NCBI RefSeq assembly: GCF_001704415.2
Contig: NW_017189517.1
Location: 9,249,167 to 9,313,166, forward strand
Direction of reading: 5' to 3'
Source: Capra hircus
Lineage: Eukaryota; Chordata; Mammalia; Artiodactyla; Bovidae
Length of the DNA stretch: 64,000 nucleotides
Positions 21,251 to 33,070 of this stretch are shown piece after piece (the stretch's first letter is position 1; the number at the start of each line of letters is the position of its first letter). The position numbers and the translations under genes were made by a program. The notes under the pieces are model-generated. The model was not told where the DNA came from and ran no database searches. It saw only the letters and a list, made by a program, of their open reading frames with translations.

Positions 21251-23351
21251 CCCCTCCTCTCCACCCTCCCAACAAAGGAGGCGGGGCCTTTACTGGCAGG
21301 AGGCTAACAGCATTCCTTTGTTAGATATTAACATAAAATAAGGCAGTAGAAATGGATGTCCATCAACAGAATTAGAAGGAACTAAGTAAGTTTTAAGAAC
21401 AAAAGGTTTACTTCTTTAAATAACAGGAGTTGAGAAACAGCTGGGAATGCAGTTTCTTTCCCAGAGTAAAAAAAAAAAACAAAAACAAAAACAAAAAACT
21501 ATAAAGCGGTTCAATGTAATTGTGTTGCAATATAATTTTATTATTTCAGATTGAATGTGTATGTGTATTTTCTAATGAAAATAACCCTATAGGCAATACT
21601 CAAACATATATATTTGTATGCTTTATCTTTCCTTTTTTTCAGTTCAGCTTATTCACCAAACAGCACAATATTTTATTTTCGTATTTACCCCTGAGAAAGC
21701 TTTTCAATGTAACATTTAAGCATGAGATATTAACCAATGAGATCTACCTTTAAATTCTTTCAAAGATGTAGTACATTCTCTGTTGCTTTACTTTTTTACA
21801 TCACAGTTTTCCATTTCATTTTGCACAAGAAAATATGTTACAGTTATTGGCAGGGTTTATTACTCTAGATTTTTACAGAAGAGAAAAATAGAAATCACCA
21901 TTAGAAAAGTTCTTACAATTTTCCTTTCTACTTCAGAAAGCAAAGTGTTAATTTGAAATCCAAAAGCACTACTAAAACGAGAAATACCCAACTTTGGTCT
22001 ATTTCATGGATAATGCATACAGTTTTGTACTAGAAAAAAAAACCTTGTATTTGTTGTCAAGAAACCTAGGAAAAATTAGAATGGTAGATGGATAGGTAGA
22101 GATTCATTTCCCTGAAGTATATAATTTGTCATACAGTTCTTACTAAAATATTCTGTAGTTTTGCCTAAAATGCCTTATCTGTATGAATTGGGATTAAGTG
22201 TGTAACCAGATTGATTGTCTCAGCTTTGCCTGTAAAAATACAATTTAAAATGATCAAGGCTGAACTGTCAATACATATGCAGGACATTTCCTCTAGATCA
22301 AAAAGACTAATACAAGTTAGGCAGAAAGTAGGTATATGTTGCCAAGGCCTATGAAACACCCCCATCTAGATTATGGATGTTTTTGGAAACCCAACTGTTA
22401 CATTTTTACAAAGTCTGATGCCATTTTATGAAGCTCTTTTGTGCATCTCCACTCTGCTAACTAAAATCAACTGCTTTTGTGGAGTATCTTTCCATGAATT
22501 CCTTTGAATGCAGTCACCATTTGCGGTAGATAACATACAAAGATTTCAAATGCTAAAGGGCTTAAAGTCAGTGGCCCCTTAAATCGCAAACACCTTGGAG
22601 GACACTGCTGACTCTGCAGCCTAGGTTTCAATGCGTTTAGGACTTTCACCTGGAAAATAAGCTTGAGCAATTAAAATACTAGGGTATAAATATACTAGTG
22701 AGACGGGTGTGTGATATATGAATGAAAGCTCGAAAATTCAGTTTTAAATATCCTGATAAAAGAAACTACAAAGACATGTCATTGATCTAATTAATACTTG
22801 TTTGCACATTCCTTAGAGCGGTGCTTGACGTATAATAGGATTTCTACAGGCCAAAACAACAAAAGGTGTAAACTGCCTTTTCAATTGCAAACTTTGTTCA
22901 TTTATTCCATTGGTAAAAGTATGCAAATCTTCAGTCATTTTTTTGTTAACTGACACCAAGTCTTTCTCACTAAACTTTTTTTCAAAGAGACAAGGGTAAA
23001 GTTCAGAGTAAAGTCAAGCTTTTTCCCCTGAAAAAAAAAGGCAGTTTAAAGAAATTTCACTAAATCATCCCTGTCAGTTAGAACCTACCATTTAAATTCA
23101 TTCTAGTGCTTGAAGTATTTTAATACACCTGCAGATATGTATAATTCAGGAAGATAGATATGGGTATTCCAGAATCTGAACAGTATTTTCTATAAATGTT
23201 TGTGATATAGTAGAAAATCAAAACGACAGCAACATCTTGTGAGCTTGCCCAAACCAAATATCCATATACATTGATTTAATTTCCTAGTAATTATTTCCCT
23301 AAGATTATAATGGGAGAACTAAGATATTTCACTCACTGTTATTAATTATTT
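21251..23351. other. Unassigned unique sequence
   Basis: About 2.1 kb without a recognised repeat or gene. Contains an A-rich low-complexity run at 21468-21500 ((A)n then CAAAAA repeats). Confidence 0.45.
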
Positions 23352-23362
23352 CTAAAGGACAA

Positions 23363-23579
23363 GTTCAGTGCTCAGTCGCTCAGTCGTGTTCAACTCTTTG
23401 CAACCACAGGGACCATAGCCCATCAGGCTCCTCTGTCCATTCTTCCCAGGCAAGGATACTGGAGTGGGTTGCCATGCCCTCCTCCAGGGGATCTTCCTCA
23501 CCCAGGGATCGAACCAGCATCTCCTGCATCTCCTGCACTAGCAGGTGTATTCTTTACCACTGAGCCACCTGGGAAGCCC
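23363..23579 (-). mobile_element. Bov-tA SINE with 11-bp target duplication
   Basis: Left end 'gttcagtgctcagtcgctca', right end 'ctgagccacctgggaagcc'. Perfect duplication 'ctaaaggacaa' at 23352-23362 and 23580-23590. The head contains a small local duplication 'catctcctgcatctcctgca'. Confidence 0.96.
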
Positions 23580-23590
23580 CTAAAGGACAA

Positions 23591-24840
23591 AGTAAAAACT
23601 AAATAGGAGGTGTTCAGTAAAATTAGAACAAGTGGCCAGTCAACATAAAGAAGAAAGAATGAGGATCAGCAGGCAAGAAAAATGAAGGAAATGCAAAAGG
23701 AGGAAAGAGAGAAAAGGAGGAGAAAATGTTATTTGTAACCATAAATCTGGTCATTTCTCTCAAGTATTTTAAATGATAAAAAATCTGATTTTATTAGTGT
23801 TGAATTCAAATCCCAATTTACATACATAAGTCATCTTAAAATGTACTACAGATGTCCAAAAAGTCAATAACAAATTTAACGAGTTTTTACTCACGTAGAC
23901 TGTACCAAATTCTATAGGATATTAATGTGAATTCTTCCTCTTACCTGCACTCTAGGGTTTTGTCTATAATTACCGCTAAGCCCCAAGTTCCGTTACCTTA
24001 GTTAACTCAGAAGTTAATTTGTCTGTCCCAGATTGGAGACTAAGAAGACACGACAATGTCAAGGTGGAAGGAGTTTTCCTATAGCCTCTTCAGCTAACTC
24101 CTTGGGGATCTGTGAATTAAACTAAGAAAAGGCAAATTAACAAGAGAAATGGCATACAATTTTTTACTAATGTTTTACATGTATGGGAGTTCACAGAGAA
24201 GAAATGAGACTCAAAGAAGTGGCTGGACACTGGGAATTATACACCATTTTAACAGAGGAAAGGGGCAGTTGGACTTCAAGGAACAATAAATTGTGAAGTG
24301 CCTAGGCAGCCACTGTAGGTCCTTGAACAGGTATCTGAGATTGGTCTTTGGGGAGCAGAGTCTTTCTGAGGCCTACAGGATGGCCTGGAGGGAAAAGCAT
24401 ACTGGCTGCCAGCACAGGTGTGAGTCTAGGAGGGAGGTGACGCAGTTCTGGGCTAAGGCCATAGCTGTCGGGATGGGAAGGAAGGATATAATCCTGGACA
24501 GCCCCAGCTCCTTCTGGAGCCTGTTCCCTTTATGAAAAGGGAAGAATGACCCCGAAGTTGATCCAGATATCACCAGGGCTGCCATTCCCACCAGAGGCTA
24601 GGGGACAGGGCCAGTTCCTCCTAGGTTTCAAAGGGTGGAGCCACCTCTCCAGACTGGCATGCCGGAGGCACCCTCCCCAAGTACCTCAGTGGCAAGGTCC
24701 CTGCAGGGACCTTCAGTATGGGCAGTGTTCTCTTGAGCCATGGGGGTGACATGGCCACCCCAGTGGTCTTAGAGGGCAGAGCGTTAGGCTAAAGGGAATA
24801 GTTCACAAACGTTAAGGTCTCATAGAATTTCCCTTACAAG
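23591..24840. other. Unassigned; GC-richer block at 24290-24780
   Basis: A purine-rich stretch lies near 23650-23730. From about 24110 the sequence ('ggcaaattaacaagagaaat') resembles retroviral-like interspersed sequence I cannot name, and 24290-24780 is markedly GC-richer than its surroundings with several short frames. It leads directly into MaLR sequence, so it may be internal ERV/LTR DNA. Confidence 0.3.
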
Positions 24841-24841
24841 G

Positions 24842-24906
24842 TTTGGGACCTGCTTGGGACCTGCTTGGGACCTGCTTGGGACCTAGCATCCCTTCCTTCC
24901 TTCCTT
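24842..24906. repeat. 11-bp minisatellite plus (TTCC)n
   Basis: The unit 'tgggacctgct' repeats about 3.5 times in perfect tandem from 24844, followed by a short 'ccttccttccttcctt' run. Confidence 0.9.
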
Positions 24907-24959
24907 TTGGAATGTGAATGTCTATCTGTGCCTGTCCCATCACTGTATTTTAGAAGTGT

Positions 24960-25162
24960 GTAACTTGTTTTATTTCACAGGTTCATAACTGGAGAAGAAT
25001 TTTGTCTCTGGGTGAATCTTACCAGAAGGATATTTAGGTGAGATTTTGGACTTTTGATGTTAGGGTTTATGCTGGAATGAGTTAAAATTCTGGGGACTGT
25101 TGAGATGAAATGAATATATTTTACATGTAGGAAGGACATGAATTTGGGAGGGGGGTACAGAA
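24960..25162 (+). mobile_element. MaLR internal 3' region
   Basis: 'ttttggacttttgatgttag', 'gctggaatgagttaaaattc' and 'aaggacatgaatttggga' match the non-coding 3' part of MaLR (THE1/MST) internal sequence, immediately upstream of the LTR. Confidence 0.7.
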
Positions 25163-25869
25163 TGATTTGGGCTACATGTTTGTGCCCCCCACCATGAAAT
25201 TCATGTTTAAGCCTTAGCTCTCAATTTGATGGTATTTAGAAGTGGATCGGTTGGTAGGTAATTAGATTTAGATTAGGTCCTGAGAGTCAGACCCTTTTAA
25301 GAAGAGGAAGAGAGAAATATTGCTCCAGGAACACCCACCAGGTAAAACCAATTTGAGGCCCTCATCAGATGCCAAATCTGCCAGTACCTTGATCTTAGAC
25401 TTCCCAGCCTCCAGAACCATGAGAAATAAATTTCTGTTGTTTAAGCCACCCAGTTCAGTCCAGTTGCTCAGTCGTGTCCGACTCTTTGTGACCCCATGGA
25501 CTGCAGCATGCCGGGCTTCCCTGTCCATCACCAACTCCTGGAGCTTGTTCAAACTCATGTCCATCGAGTTGGTGATGCCATCTAACCATCTCCTCCTCTG
25601 TTGTCCCCTTCTCCTCCTGCCTTCAGTCTTGCCCAGCATCAGGGTTTTTTCCAATGAGTCAGTTCTTCACATCAGGTGGCCAAAGTATTGGAGTTTCAGA
25701 ATCAGCATCAGTATTTCCAATGAATATTTAGGACTGATTTCCTTTAGGATTGACTGATTGGATCTCCTTGCAGTCCAAGGGACTCTCAAGAGTCTTCTCC
25801 AACACCACAGTTCAAAAGCCACCCAGTCTATGGTATTTTCTTATAGCAGCCGAAGCAGAGAAAGATACT
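25163..25869 (+). mobile_element. MaLR (MST/MLT1-type) LTR, split by BovB
   Basis: LTR from 'tgatttgggctacatgtttg' through 'ttgatcttagacttcccagc', 'ccagaaccatgagaaataaa' (polyadenylation-signal region), and, after the BovB insertion, 'cccagtctatggtattttct' and 'tatagcagccgaa'. Derived from an ancient ERVL-related element; no coding sequence. Confidence 0.8.
25455..25815 (-). mobile_element. BovB 3'-end insertion with 12-bp target duplication
   Basis: Only the last ~360 bp of BovB, minus strand. Perfect duplication 'aagccacccagt' at 25443-25454 and 25816-25827 in the MaLR LTR, a clean target-primed insertion. Confidence 0.97.
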
Positions 25870-25990
25870 ACCTAAATTACAAACTCCTCGAAGATAGACA
25901 CCATGTTATACCTTTCTCTGTACTCCCATGGATGCCAGAAGAATGCTGGACACAGAGATGCCCTCAAAATGTCTTGATTCATAGAATAAT
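25870..25990 (+). mobile_element. L2 3'-end fragment
   Basis: 'acaaactcctcgaagataga' and 'gatgccagaagaatgctgg' resemble the L2 3' UTR in sense orientation. Confidence 0.5.
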
Positions 25991-26174
25991 TATAACACAC
26001 AATATCCTCTGTCAATTAATTTTATGACCTAAATCTATTTTCAACACTGCTCCAAAACCTAAAACACTCTCATAGTTGATACTATGACTAGGCACAATAT
26101 TTTAATTGTTCTCACAAATGTTTGTTGGCCTAATGTAAAAGAACAATATGGAAGCTTATATATGATTGTATACT

Positions 26175-26345
26175 TGTCATCAGGCTGTGACCTTGCTCCA
26201 CTCCTTAGTAGTTTTGTAATTTGAGGTAAGTCATTTAAACTCTTAGACTTGGTTTTCTCATTTACAAAGTAAGGCTTATCATGACTTACCTATGTCACAT
26301 TATTCTTGTGGGGATCAAATGAGGTAGGATACCATATGCACAAAA
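26175..26345 (+). mobile_element. MIR SINE, first copy
   Basis: 'gtaatttgaggtaagtcatt', 'tggttttctcatttacaaag' and 'gtggggatcaaatgaggtag' match MIR. Confidence 0.7.
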
Positions 26346-26412
26346 GCATTAGACTTTTGTAATTACAGAGCCCTAGGTTTGAATCCAGGCTCTGCCACTT
26401 AGTAGGTATATT

Positions 26413-26621
26413 GAAAATTGAAGTCACTCAGTCATGTCCGACCTTCTGCGACCCCATGGAATGTAGCCTACAGGGCTCCTCTGTTCATTGGATTCTCCAG
26501 GCAAGAATACTGGAGTGGGTTGCCATTTCCTTCTCCAGGGGATCTTCCCGACCCAGGGATCAAACCCAGGTCTCCTGCATTGCAGGCAGATGCTTTACCA
26601 TCTGAGCCACCTGGGAAGACC
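26413..26621 (-). mobile_element. Bov-tA SINE with 13-bp target duplication
   Basis: Complete minus-strand copy inserted in MIR. Perfect duplication 'tagtaggtatatt' at 26400-26412 and 26622-26634. Confidence 0.97.
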
Positions 26622-26716
26622 TAGTAGGTATATTACTCTTATCAAGTTACTTAGCTTTTTTATATCTGTTTCCTCATTTGCAAATAATGGCACAATGATA
26701 TCTAAATCTTAGTGCT

Positions 26717-27022
26717 GGACTTCCCTGACGGCTCACTGGTAAAGAATCCACCTGCCAATGCAGGGGACATGGTTCAACCTCTGGGTTGGGAAGATTCCAC
26801 ATGCTGCAGGGCAACTAAGCTCTTGCGCCACAACTACTGAGCTCTAGAGCTCACACGCTACAAGTACTAAAGCCTGAGCACCCAGAGCCCATGCTCTGCA
26901 ACAAGAGAAGTCACCACAATGAGAAGCCCATGCACCAGAACTACAGAGTAGCCCCCACTCGCTGCAACCAGAGAAAGCCTGCATGCAGCAACAAAGACCT
27001 AGCACAGCCCAAATAAACAAAT
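26717..27022 (+). mobile_element. CHR-1 SINE
   Basis: 'ggacttccctgacggctcac' head, then the CHR-1 tail region: 'ccacaactactgagctctag', 'ccagagcccatgctctgcaa', 'gagaagtcaccacaatgag' and 'cctagcacagcccaaataaa'. A cetartiodactyl tRNA-type SINE of about 300 bp. Confidence 0.92.
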
Positions 27023-27130
27023 ATCAGTTGTACCAAGTTGAAGTATGAGGTATAGAGACTTGAGGTATGCGACGAGCTTAGCACATTGCCAGAGATACTG
27101 ATGTCACTCAGTAGGTGATGGGTATTATGA

Positions 27131-27549
27131 ATGTGATTATTATTCAGTATTAATATTCACAAAATTATTTGATATGGAAGCATATGACTATTCTGAGCAC
27201 ACTGGATCATTGACTTATTTCTATTACATTCAAAAGACATCTTCTATGTTTAAATATATAAGAATTTATAAGGTTGGAACAGTGATCAGAAATGAACTCC
27301 ATCTTTATACATAAAACTCTTGATTGTTATTTTTAAAGATAATTTCTATTTTACTTGGAACTTTGAGAATCCAATAAAATAGCCCTTCTGGGTTGCTTAT
27401 ATGTCTTTTAACTTTAAAGAAAGTGTTTAAATTGATTCCAAGAAAGAATATAATTTAAAGGAAGAAATTAAACTCTGTATTTGTAGTCTGGGAAGGATCG
27501 TCTATATGACTCTAACTCATCAAGCAATAGAAGCATGGAATGTATTCGT
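27131..27549. other. Unassigned sequence
   Basis: AT-rich; no recognised feature. Confidence 0.4.
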
Positions 27550-27710
27550 TGGAAGGGCTATTAGGGATGATCAGCCAAACTCCAGGTTTTACAGATGGAA
27601 AAAATGGGCACAGAAAGGACAAATAGCATGAAGTTACTCAGTTTGTGAAAAGTACCCCTGGTTCTAGTCAGAACCTCCATCTCCTGATTATTAAGACTAT
27701 CTTTTTTTTA
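27550..27710 (-). mobile_element. MIR-family SINE
   Basis: Reversed MIR: 'ccaggttttacagatggaaa', 'atgggcacagaaaggac' and 'gaagttactcagtttg'. Confidence 0.6.
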
Positions 27711-28129
27711 GTAATCTATCTCTTACTGTAAAAGATACAATTTTTTTTTCTTCAAGACTGTAAATAAGGGAAGAGATTTAGAAAAAAATTACTTGAATGT
27801 GTAACTTGATCTTTAACATATCAAGAAAATCCCAATTCTTTAGCCATATCCCATTTGCTCAAGAGCAGTCAGTCATTGGAGAAAATTCACAGGAAGGAAA
27901 TAAACTGGCATCAATGCATACTATTTGCAACTGAATTATTCATTCCACATCTTTCTCATCTGAATTATGTAACCTGATGTGCAAGCTTTGTCAGAAACTT
28001 ATCCCAAATCATTTATATCAGCTGTCAAATCTACATGAGAGTGATGAGTCAAATGTCTTTAGAGGATTATACATAAACTGTTCTAGTATGGAGGCAGCCT
28101 CCAGTTTTCTCATCATTATATCAGAAATA
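27711..28129. other. Unassigned sequence
   Basis: No recognised gene; an 89-codon frame (27977-28246) runs into the L2 fragment and has no known domain. Confidence 0.4.
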
Positions 28130-28268
28130 TCAGCCACATACCTATATTTATATTATTTAGTCCATCAATTAACATTCTTTCACTGGAATGCAAGCTGCCT
28201 GAGAGCAGAGGTTTTTGTCCATTTTGTTGGCTGCTGCATTGCCTAGAACAATGCCTAGCTTTTAGGAA
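28130..28268 (+). mobile_element. L2 3'-end fragment
   Basis: 'ctggaatgcaagctgcctga' and 'gcctagaacaatgcctagct' are the L2 3' UTR. Confidence 0.65.
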
Positions 28269-28979
28269 GAGAAAAGCGGGTAGTATTTTCTGAGTTCCAG
28301 TTTTTATATTTAGATTTCCTCCTTATTATGACTTAATTCAATATTGAAAGGAAGCCATAATGTAATTGTTGCATAAAAACTAGCAGGGTATCCAGGATGG
28401 TACTATATACTGGAGCTTTTCTCTTCTCATGAACTTCTTGATTCCTATAGTAGTTATAGAGATCTTTGCAGAACTTTCTTAAGACTTAGTACTTTTATGA
28501 CCCTTTAACAGAAACTCCAGTCAGTTAGGAAGTGGGTCTAGAACCTCACACTTTTCCCCATAAATATTTTATCTGTCTCTTTAAAGAGTAAAACTGGTAA
28601 TTAGGAAAAATGTCTAATCGTTTCTTTTATATAGCGCCTTATTATGTCAAGCAATGAATCTTAAATGAATTCCAAATGAAGTCAAATGAATTCTAAACAT
28701 GAAGCAATGAATGTTTAGTCAAACTATGAGAAACCCACAGAATGCAAATATTATTTATAAATAAGGATTTTAGCTCTTTTCTCTTTTTTCTGGCACCTGA
28801 CACACTAACATGACCAATCTCATAGAACCCTAACATATTTAAACTAGAAGCATAGGGTAGAACAAAGGGAAGATCACTAAATAAGACAGCGCAGTACTTA
28901 GGATGGGGACTGGAAGAGAAGGTGGGAGGGGAAAGAGAGATGGGAGGAGCAGCCTTGCAAGTGGTTCAAAATAATGGAC
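28269..28979. other. Unassigned sequence
   Basis: No gene or repeat recognised; short direct repeats 'tgaattc(c/t)aaatgaa' at 28665-28695. Confidence 0.4.
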
Positions 28980-29560
28980 TGCATGCCACCTAACAACATA
29001 TAAGAATAAAGGAAACTAATACATTTTCGTATTGTTTAGAAATGGGATGAAATTTTCAAACGTTTCAAATGAGCAATTTCGCCCTCACATTTGTGCTCTG
29101 GGGACTGCTTGGGCTTCTCTTTTGTCTCTTCCTGTTGCCTTGACTGGTGATCAGCAATGCATGATCAGCCAAGTGGCATCAGCTCTAATGCTATCATCAT
29201 ATGCCAGCCAGAGGGGGTGTGAACAGGGAAATGGGATTTGCCGCTGCAAATGCCATCTCGATTAATAAATATCTGAGACCGCACCAGGACAGAACAAAAT
29301 CTCTTTTTCCTTTCTGCATACACCTTGCCTTTTGGGTTGTATTACTTGTATAATAAACCCTTGCTTAGAGCCTGTTGTGTTTCCAGGCAGCTGACAAGCA
29401 GATCAAGCCTCCCCAAAAAAGGGTCATGTTAATCACTGTTTCAAACAGCGATCTAAAAATGCATTCTAACATGCCTTTGCAAAGGTATAATTCAAATGAT
29501 TACCTCATGTGTTCCAAAGGGGAATCAGGTGGTGTCCTGTTTCCATAGCACTCAATTTCA
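28980..29560. promoter_or_regulatory. Candidate conserved non-coding element pair
   Basis: Repeat-free and information-rich: 'aaacgtttcaaatgagcaat' with CpGs, 'gtgatcagcaatgcatgatc', 'tgccgctgcaaatgcc', 'gattaataaatatctg' and, farther on, 'aatgattacctcatgtg'. Composition resembles deeply conserved enhancers. A 77-codon frame (29032-29265) is present but lacks any recognisable domain. Inference only. Confidence 0.3.
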
Positions 29561-29959
29561 CAACATTTTGCAAAACTGCTCTGTGTGATGTCTTTCTTCA
29601 AGAGTAGCAATATCACAGCCATAACTTTCTAAATTTGAGTCTGCAGTAATGACAGACTTTGAATGAATGCCTTCCTATGGTATGAGAAAGAAGCAGAAGT
29701 TCAAAAAATTAGACTTTTCCCTGCTTTAAACTCTAAGCTATACTAAGGTAATTTATCTTCCTTTAGATCTATATAAAATACCTGGACTTTGGATTAGAAG
29801 GTCAGAATTCACTCTACTTTCTAAACTTGGCTGCTGTTTGAATATTTTTATTATGATCACTTTTATAATCAGAAAAAAATACATATTACATATTTTGAGA
29901 ACATATATGTACCTATTACTCTTTCTTGTTACAGAATCTTTACTGAAAGAGGTGAAAGT
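29561..29959. other. Unassigned sequence
   Basis: No recognised feature. Confidence 0.4.
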
Positions 29960-30110
29960 GAGAGTGAAGAGACGTGGGTTCAAATCCAGAGTCTGCCTAT
30001 AACTAGCTTTTTGACCTTTGACTTGTTTATTAAGCTCTCCAAACCCAAATTTCCTGATCTGCTAATAAAAAGTCTCTAAGGACTTTTCCAGCTTAAAAAA
30101 AGGTAGTAAA
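29960..30110 (+). mobile_element. MIR SINE
   Basis: 'gtgggttcaaatccagagtc' and 'ataactagctttttgacctt' mark the MIR core. Confidence 0.75.
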
Positions 30111-31263
30111 TAACTGCTGTACAAAAAAGAGGGAATTTGTGCCCTAGATGTTAAGTTTCCAGATGTACACTAACCTGAAATTTAAAGATATTTTATATTG
30201 TGTGTTTGTTAATTTAGGAATTTTTTAATTGTGGGTTTTTCTTTTTTCATTTATTTCAAAAGCATCACATTGAAGGGATGGGGAAGAATGAAGCTGACTT
30301 AAGTAAAAAACAAAAAAAACTTTTAAAACATCATAATTCCTTCTTCAGTTCACAAGATCAATAATTGAGTTGTCAAGAAGAATTTTTTCTACTCTTTTTA
30401 CCTTGCTCTGTCTAAAATGATAAAATTAAAGTGAATACCATTGAAATCAATGATTTTTGCTCAGAAATTATAAAGCAAATTTTTTTCCTCATCAGAGTAT
30501 TTTCTAATACTTTCTCATGAGAAAATGTACATGTAAGAAAAAGTTCAACTAAATAAGAAGCAGAGCATTATGAGTTTTAAAAACTTTTATAGTAAAACTC
30601 CATTCTGCTAAATCTATCTTATGTGTTCTATGTGTTCCACATAGCTGCTCACCTTTAGCTCTCTGTCTAACGTCTAACCTATAGGCAGAAGACCTAACCA
30701 GGTATTGATTAGAGCCAAGAAGCTCTGCAAAAGCTGAACAAAAATATCTTCCCAAACACCATTCCTTAATCTAAATAGAAAAAATATGTCTGTATCACAC
30801 AACAGGCAAAATGTGACTGGTCTCTATGATTTTTCTTCTTGAACATATAAATAGCAGCAGTTACTAAAACCAACTGAAATTTACCATCTAGGAAATTGTG
30901 CTCTTTTAAGTTTTGATATGATAAAATGTGTCAGACTATAAAACAGCAAAGTCTGGAGTGTGTGTACTAGAGATGTTTGACTGTGCAAGGTTCATTGAGT
31001 CCTAGAAGAAAGGGATGCCTCTCACACAAGTCTTAAACACGAACCAATCTAATTACTTTGTTTGATTGGAAGTCTGGTTCATTTGTCTCCAACATTTGAC
31101 TTGGAGTGCCTATAGTTTTGATGAAATCATTTCTTCTTTGATAAAGTTTTATTATTTTGATTTTAGATTTAATAATAGTAATTCTTTTCCAAGATGCTTA
31201 CCGCTAACTGGTTAGATGTGGGCAATCTTACTCTTAGCCGTTTATATTTGTCTAATATTGCTT
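30111..31263. other. Unassigned sequence
   Basis: About 1.15 kb of AT-rich DNA without a recognised repeat or gene. Confidence 0.45.
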
Positions 31264-31951
31264 ATTGTTGTTATTCAGTTGCTCAGTCATGTCCAACTCT
31301 TTGTGACCCCATGGACTGCAGCATGCCAGGCTTCCCTGTCCTTCACTGTTTCCTGAAGTTTGCTCAAACTCATGTCTATTGAGTCAGTCATGCCATCCAA
31401 TCATCTCATCCTCTGTCGCCCCCTTCTCATGTCCTCAATCTTTCCCAGCATCAGGGTCTTTTCCAATGAGTTGGCTCTTCGCATCAGGTGGCCAAAGTAT
31501 TGGAGCTTCAGCTTCAGCATCAGTCCTTCCAATGAATATTCAGAGTTGATTTCCTTTAGGATTGACTGGTTTGATTTCCTTGCAGTCCAAGGGACTCTCA
31601 AGAGTCTTCTCCACAACCACAGTTCAAAAGTATCGCTTCTTCAGTGCTCAGCCTTCTTAATGATCTAACTCACATCCACACATGACTACTGGTAAAACCA
31701 TCACTTTGCCTATACGGATCTTTGTTGGCAAAATGATGTCTCTGCTTTTTAATATGCTGTCTAGGGTTGTCATCGCTTTCCGTCCAGTGAACAAGTGTCT
31801 TAATTTCATGACTGCAGTCATCTGCAGTGATTTTGGAGCCCAAGAAAACAGTCTGTCACTATTTCCATTTTTCCCCCATCTATTTGCCATGAAGTGATGG
31901 GACCAGATGCCATGATCTTAGTTTTTTGAAAGTTGAGTTTTAAGCCAGCTA
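31264..31951 (-). mobile_element. BovB LINE 3' portion
   Basis: About 690 bp of BovB 3' UTR and C-terminal coding sequence; 'attgttgttattcagttgct' is the element's 3' end. Frames encode WRRLLRVPWTARKSNQSILK and similar C-terminal residues, broken by indels near 31660 and 31810. More diverged than the copies at 12.8 and 17.4 kb. Confidence 0.95.
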
Positions 31952-33070
31952 ACTGGTGTTTATTCCCCCTGTTCCTCACATCGAGTAGAATCAAACTAGA
32001 ACCTAGAGTCTTGAGCTAGTCTTTAAGGTTTTGACTGAGGATATAGCAGTGAAGAAAATAGACATCTTCCCTGCAGGTAAAGAAATAATACATGCAAAAG
32101 TCCTGTGACTGAGCGAAATCTCACTACAGACTCCATGACACATTTTGTTGTAGTACTTGTCACAGTTGAAGCTTTACATTTAGGTGTGTGATTATTTAAT
32201 TAATGTGCATATCTCAGTAGAATGCCATTCAAGGTCTATAATCATATCTTAAGAATTTTGGTCTCTATCTTAAAGATAATGAGAACCAACCCACTGAAGG
32301 GCTTTAGGTGTATTGTTGAGAAGGAGGTGATAGGATTGGATACACCCTTCAGAAAGTTCACTCTAAATTCCATGTGGGAAATGGAATGGAAAATGGCCTA
32401 GAAGTGGCTCAGGAAAATACAAGAAAGTGACTACTGTGACTCTCTCACTCAAGGTCAATTGATTTTTGACAATGGTACCAAGATATTTCAGCGGGAAAGA
32501 ATAGTCCTTTTGGAAAATGGATCTGGGACAACCAGACATCTACATGCAAAAGCATAAGTTTGGATTCCTACTTAATATCACATATCAACATTAACTCAAA
32601 ATAGACCTTAATTTTAAGAGCCAAAACTCTAAAATGCTTCAAAGAAAACATAGATATCAACTTTCATGACCATGAGCTAGTCAAGAGTTTCTTAGCTATG
32701 ACACCAAAGGCACAGGCAGTCAACGAAAAAATAGATAAATTGGAGAGCATCAAATTATAAAGATTTATGCTTTAATGAACACTATAAAGTGAAAAGATGA
32801 TCCCCAGAATGGGATAAAAATATTTGCAAATCACATATCTGATAAAAGATGTGTATCCAGAATATGTAAAGAGCTCTTGTAACTCAATCATAAAAGGATC
32901 AAAGACCTGGTTTTCTAAATGGGAAGAGGAGCCATATAGATATTTCTTTAAAAAAATAAATATATACAAATGGCCAATAAGCACACAACTATATAATTAG
33001 TCGTTCAGGAAATACAAATCAAAATCAATGAGTATTATTTCACATCCACTTGGATGGCTTGAATCAAAAA

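Larger units (their letters stand above)
26360..27130 (+). mobile_element. MIR SINE, second copy, split twice
   Basis: Begins 'gccctaggtttgaatccagg' and continues after a Bov-tA as 'gttacttagctttttta...tcctcatttgcaaa', then after a CHR-1 as 'cttagcacattgccagagat' and 'cagtaggtgatgggtatt'. The two later SINEs split one MIR into three parts. Confidence 0.7.

Noticed and set aside
26413..26621. tRNA gene
   Set aside because: Bov-tA, CHR-1 and CHR-2 heads look tRNA-like (B-box 'ggttcaatcc'), but they are SINE heads without a cloverleaf anticodon arm or acceptor stem.
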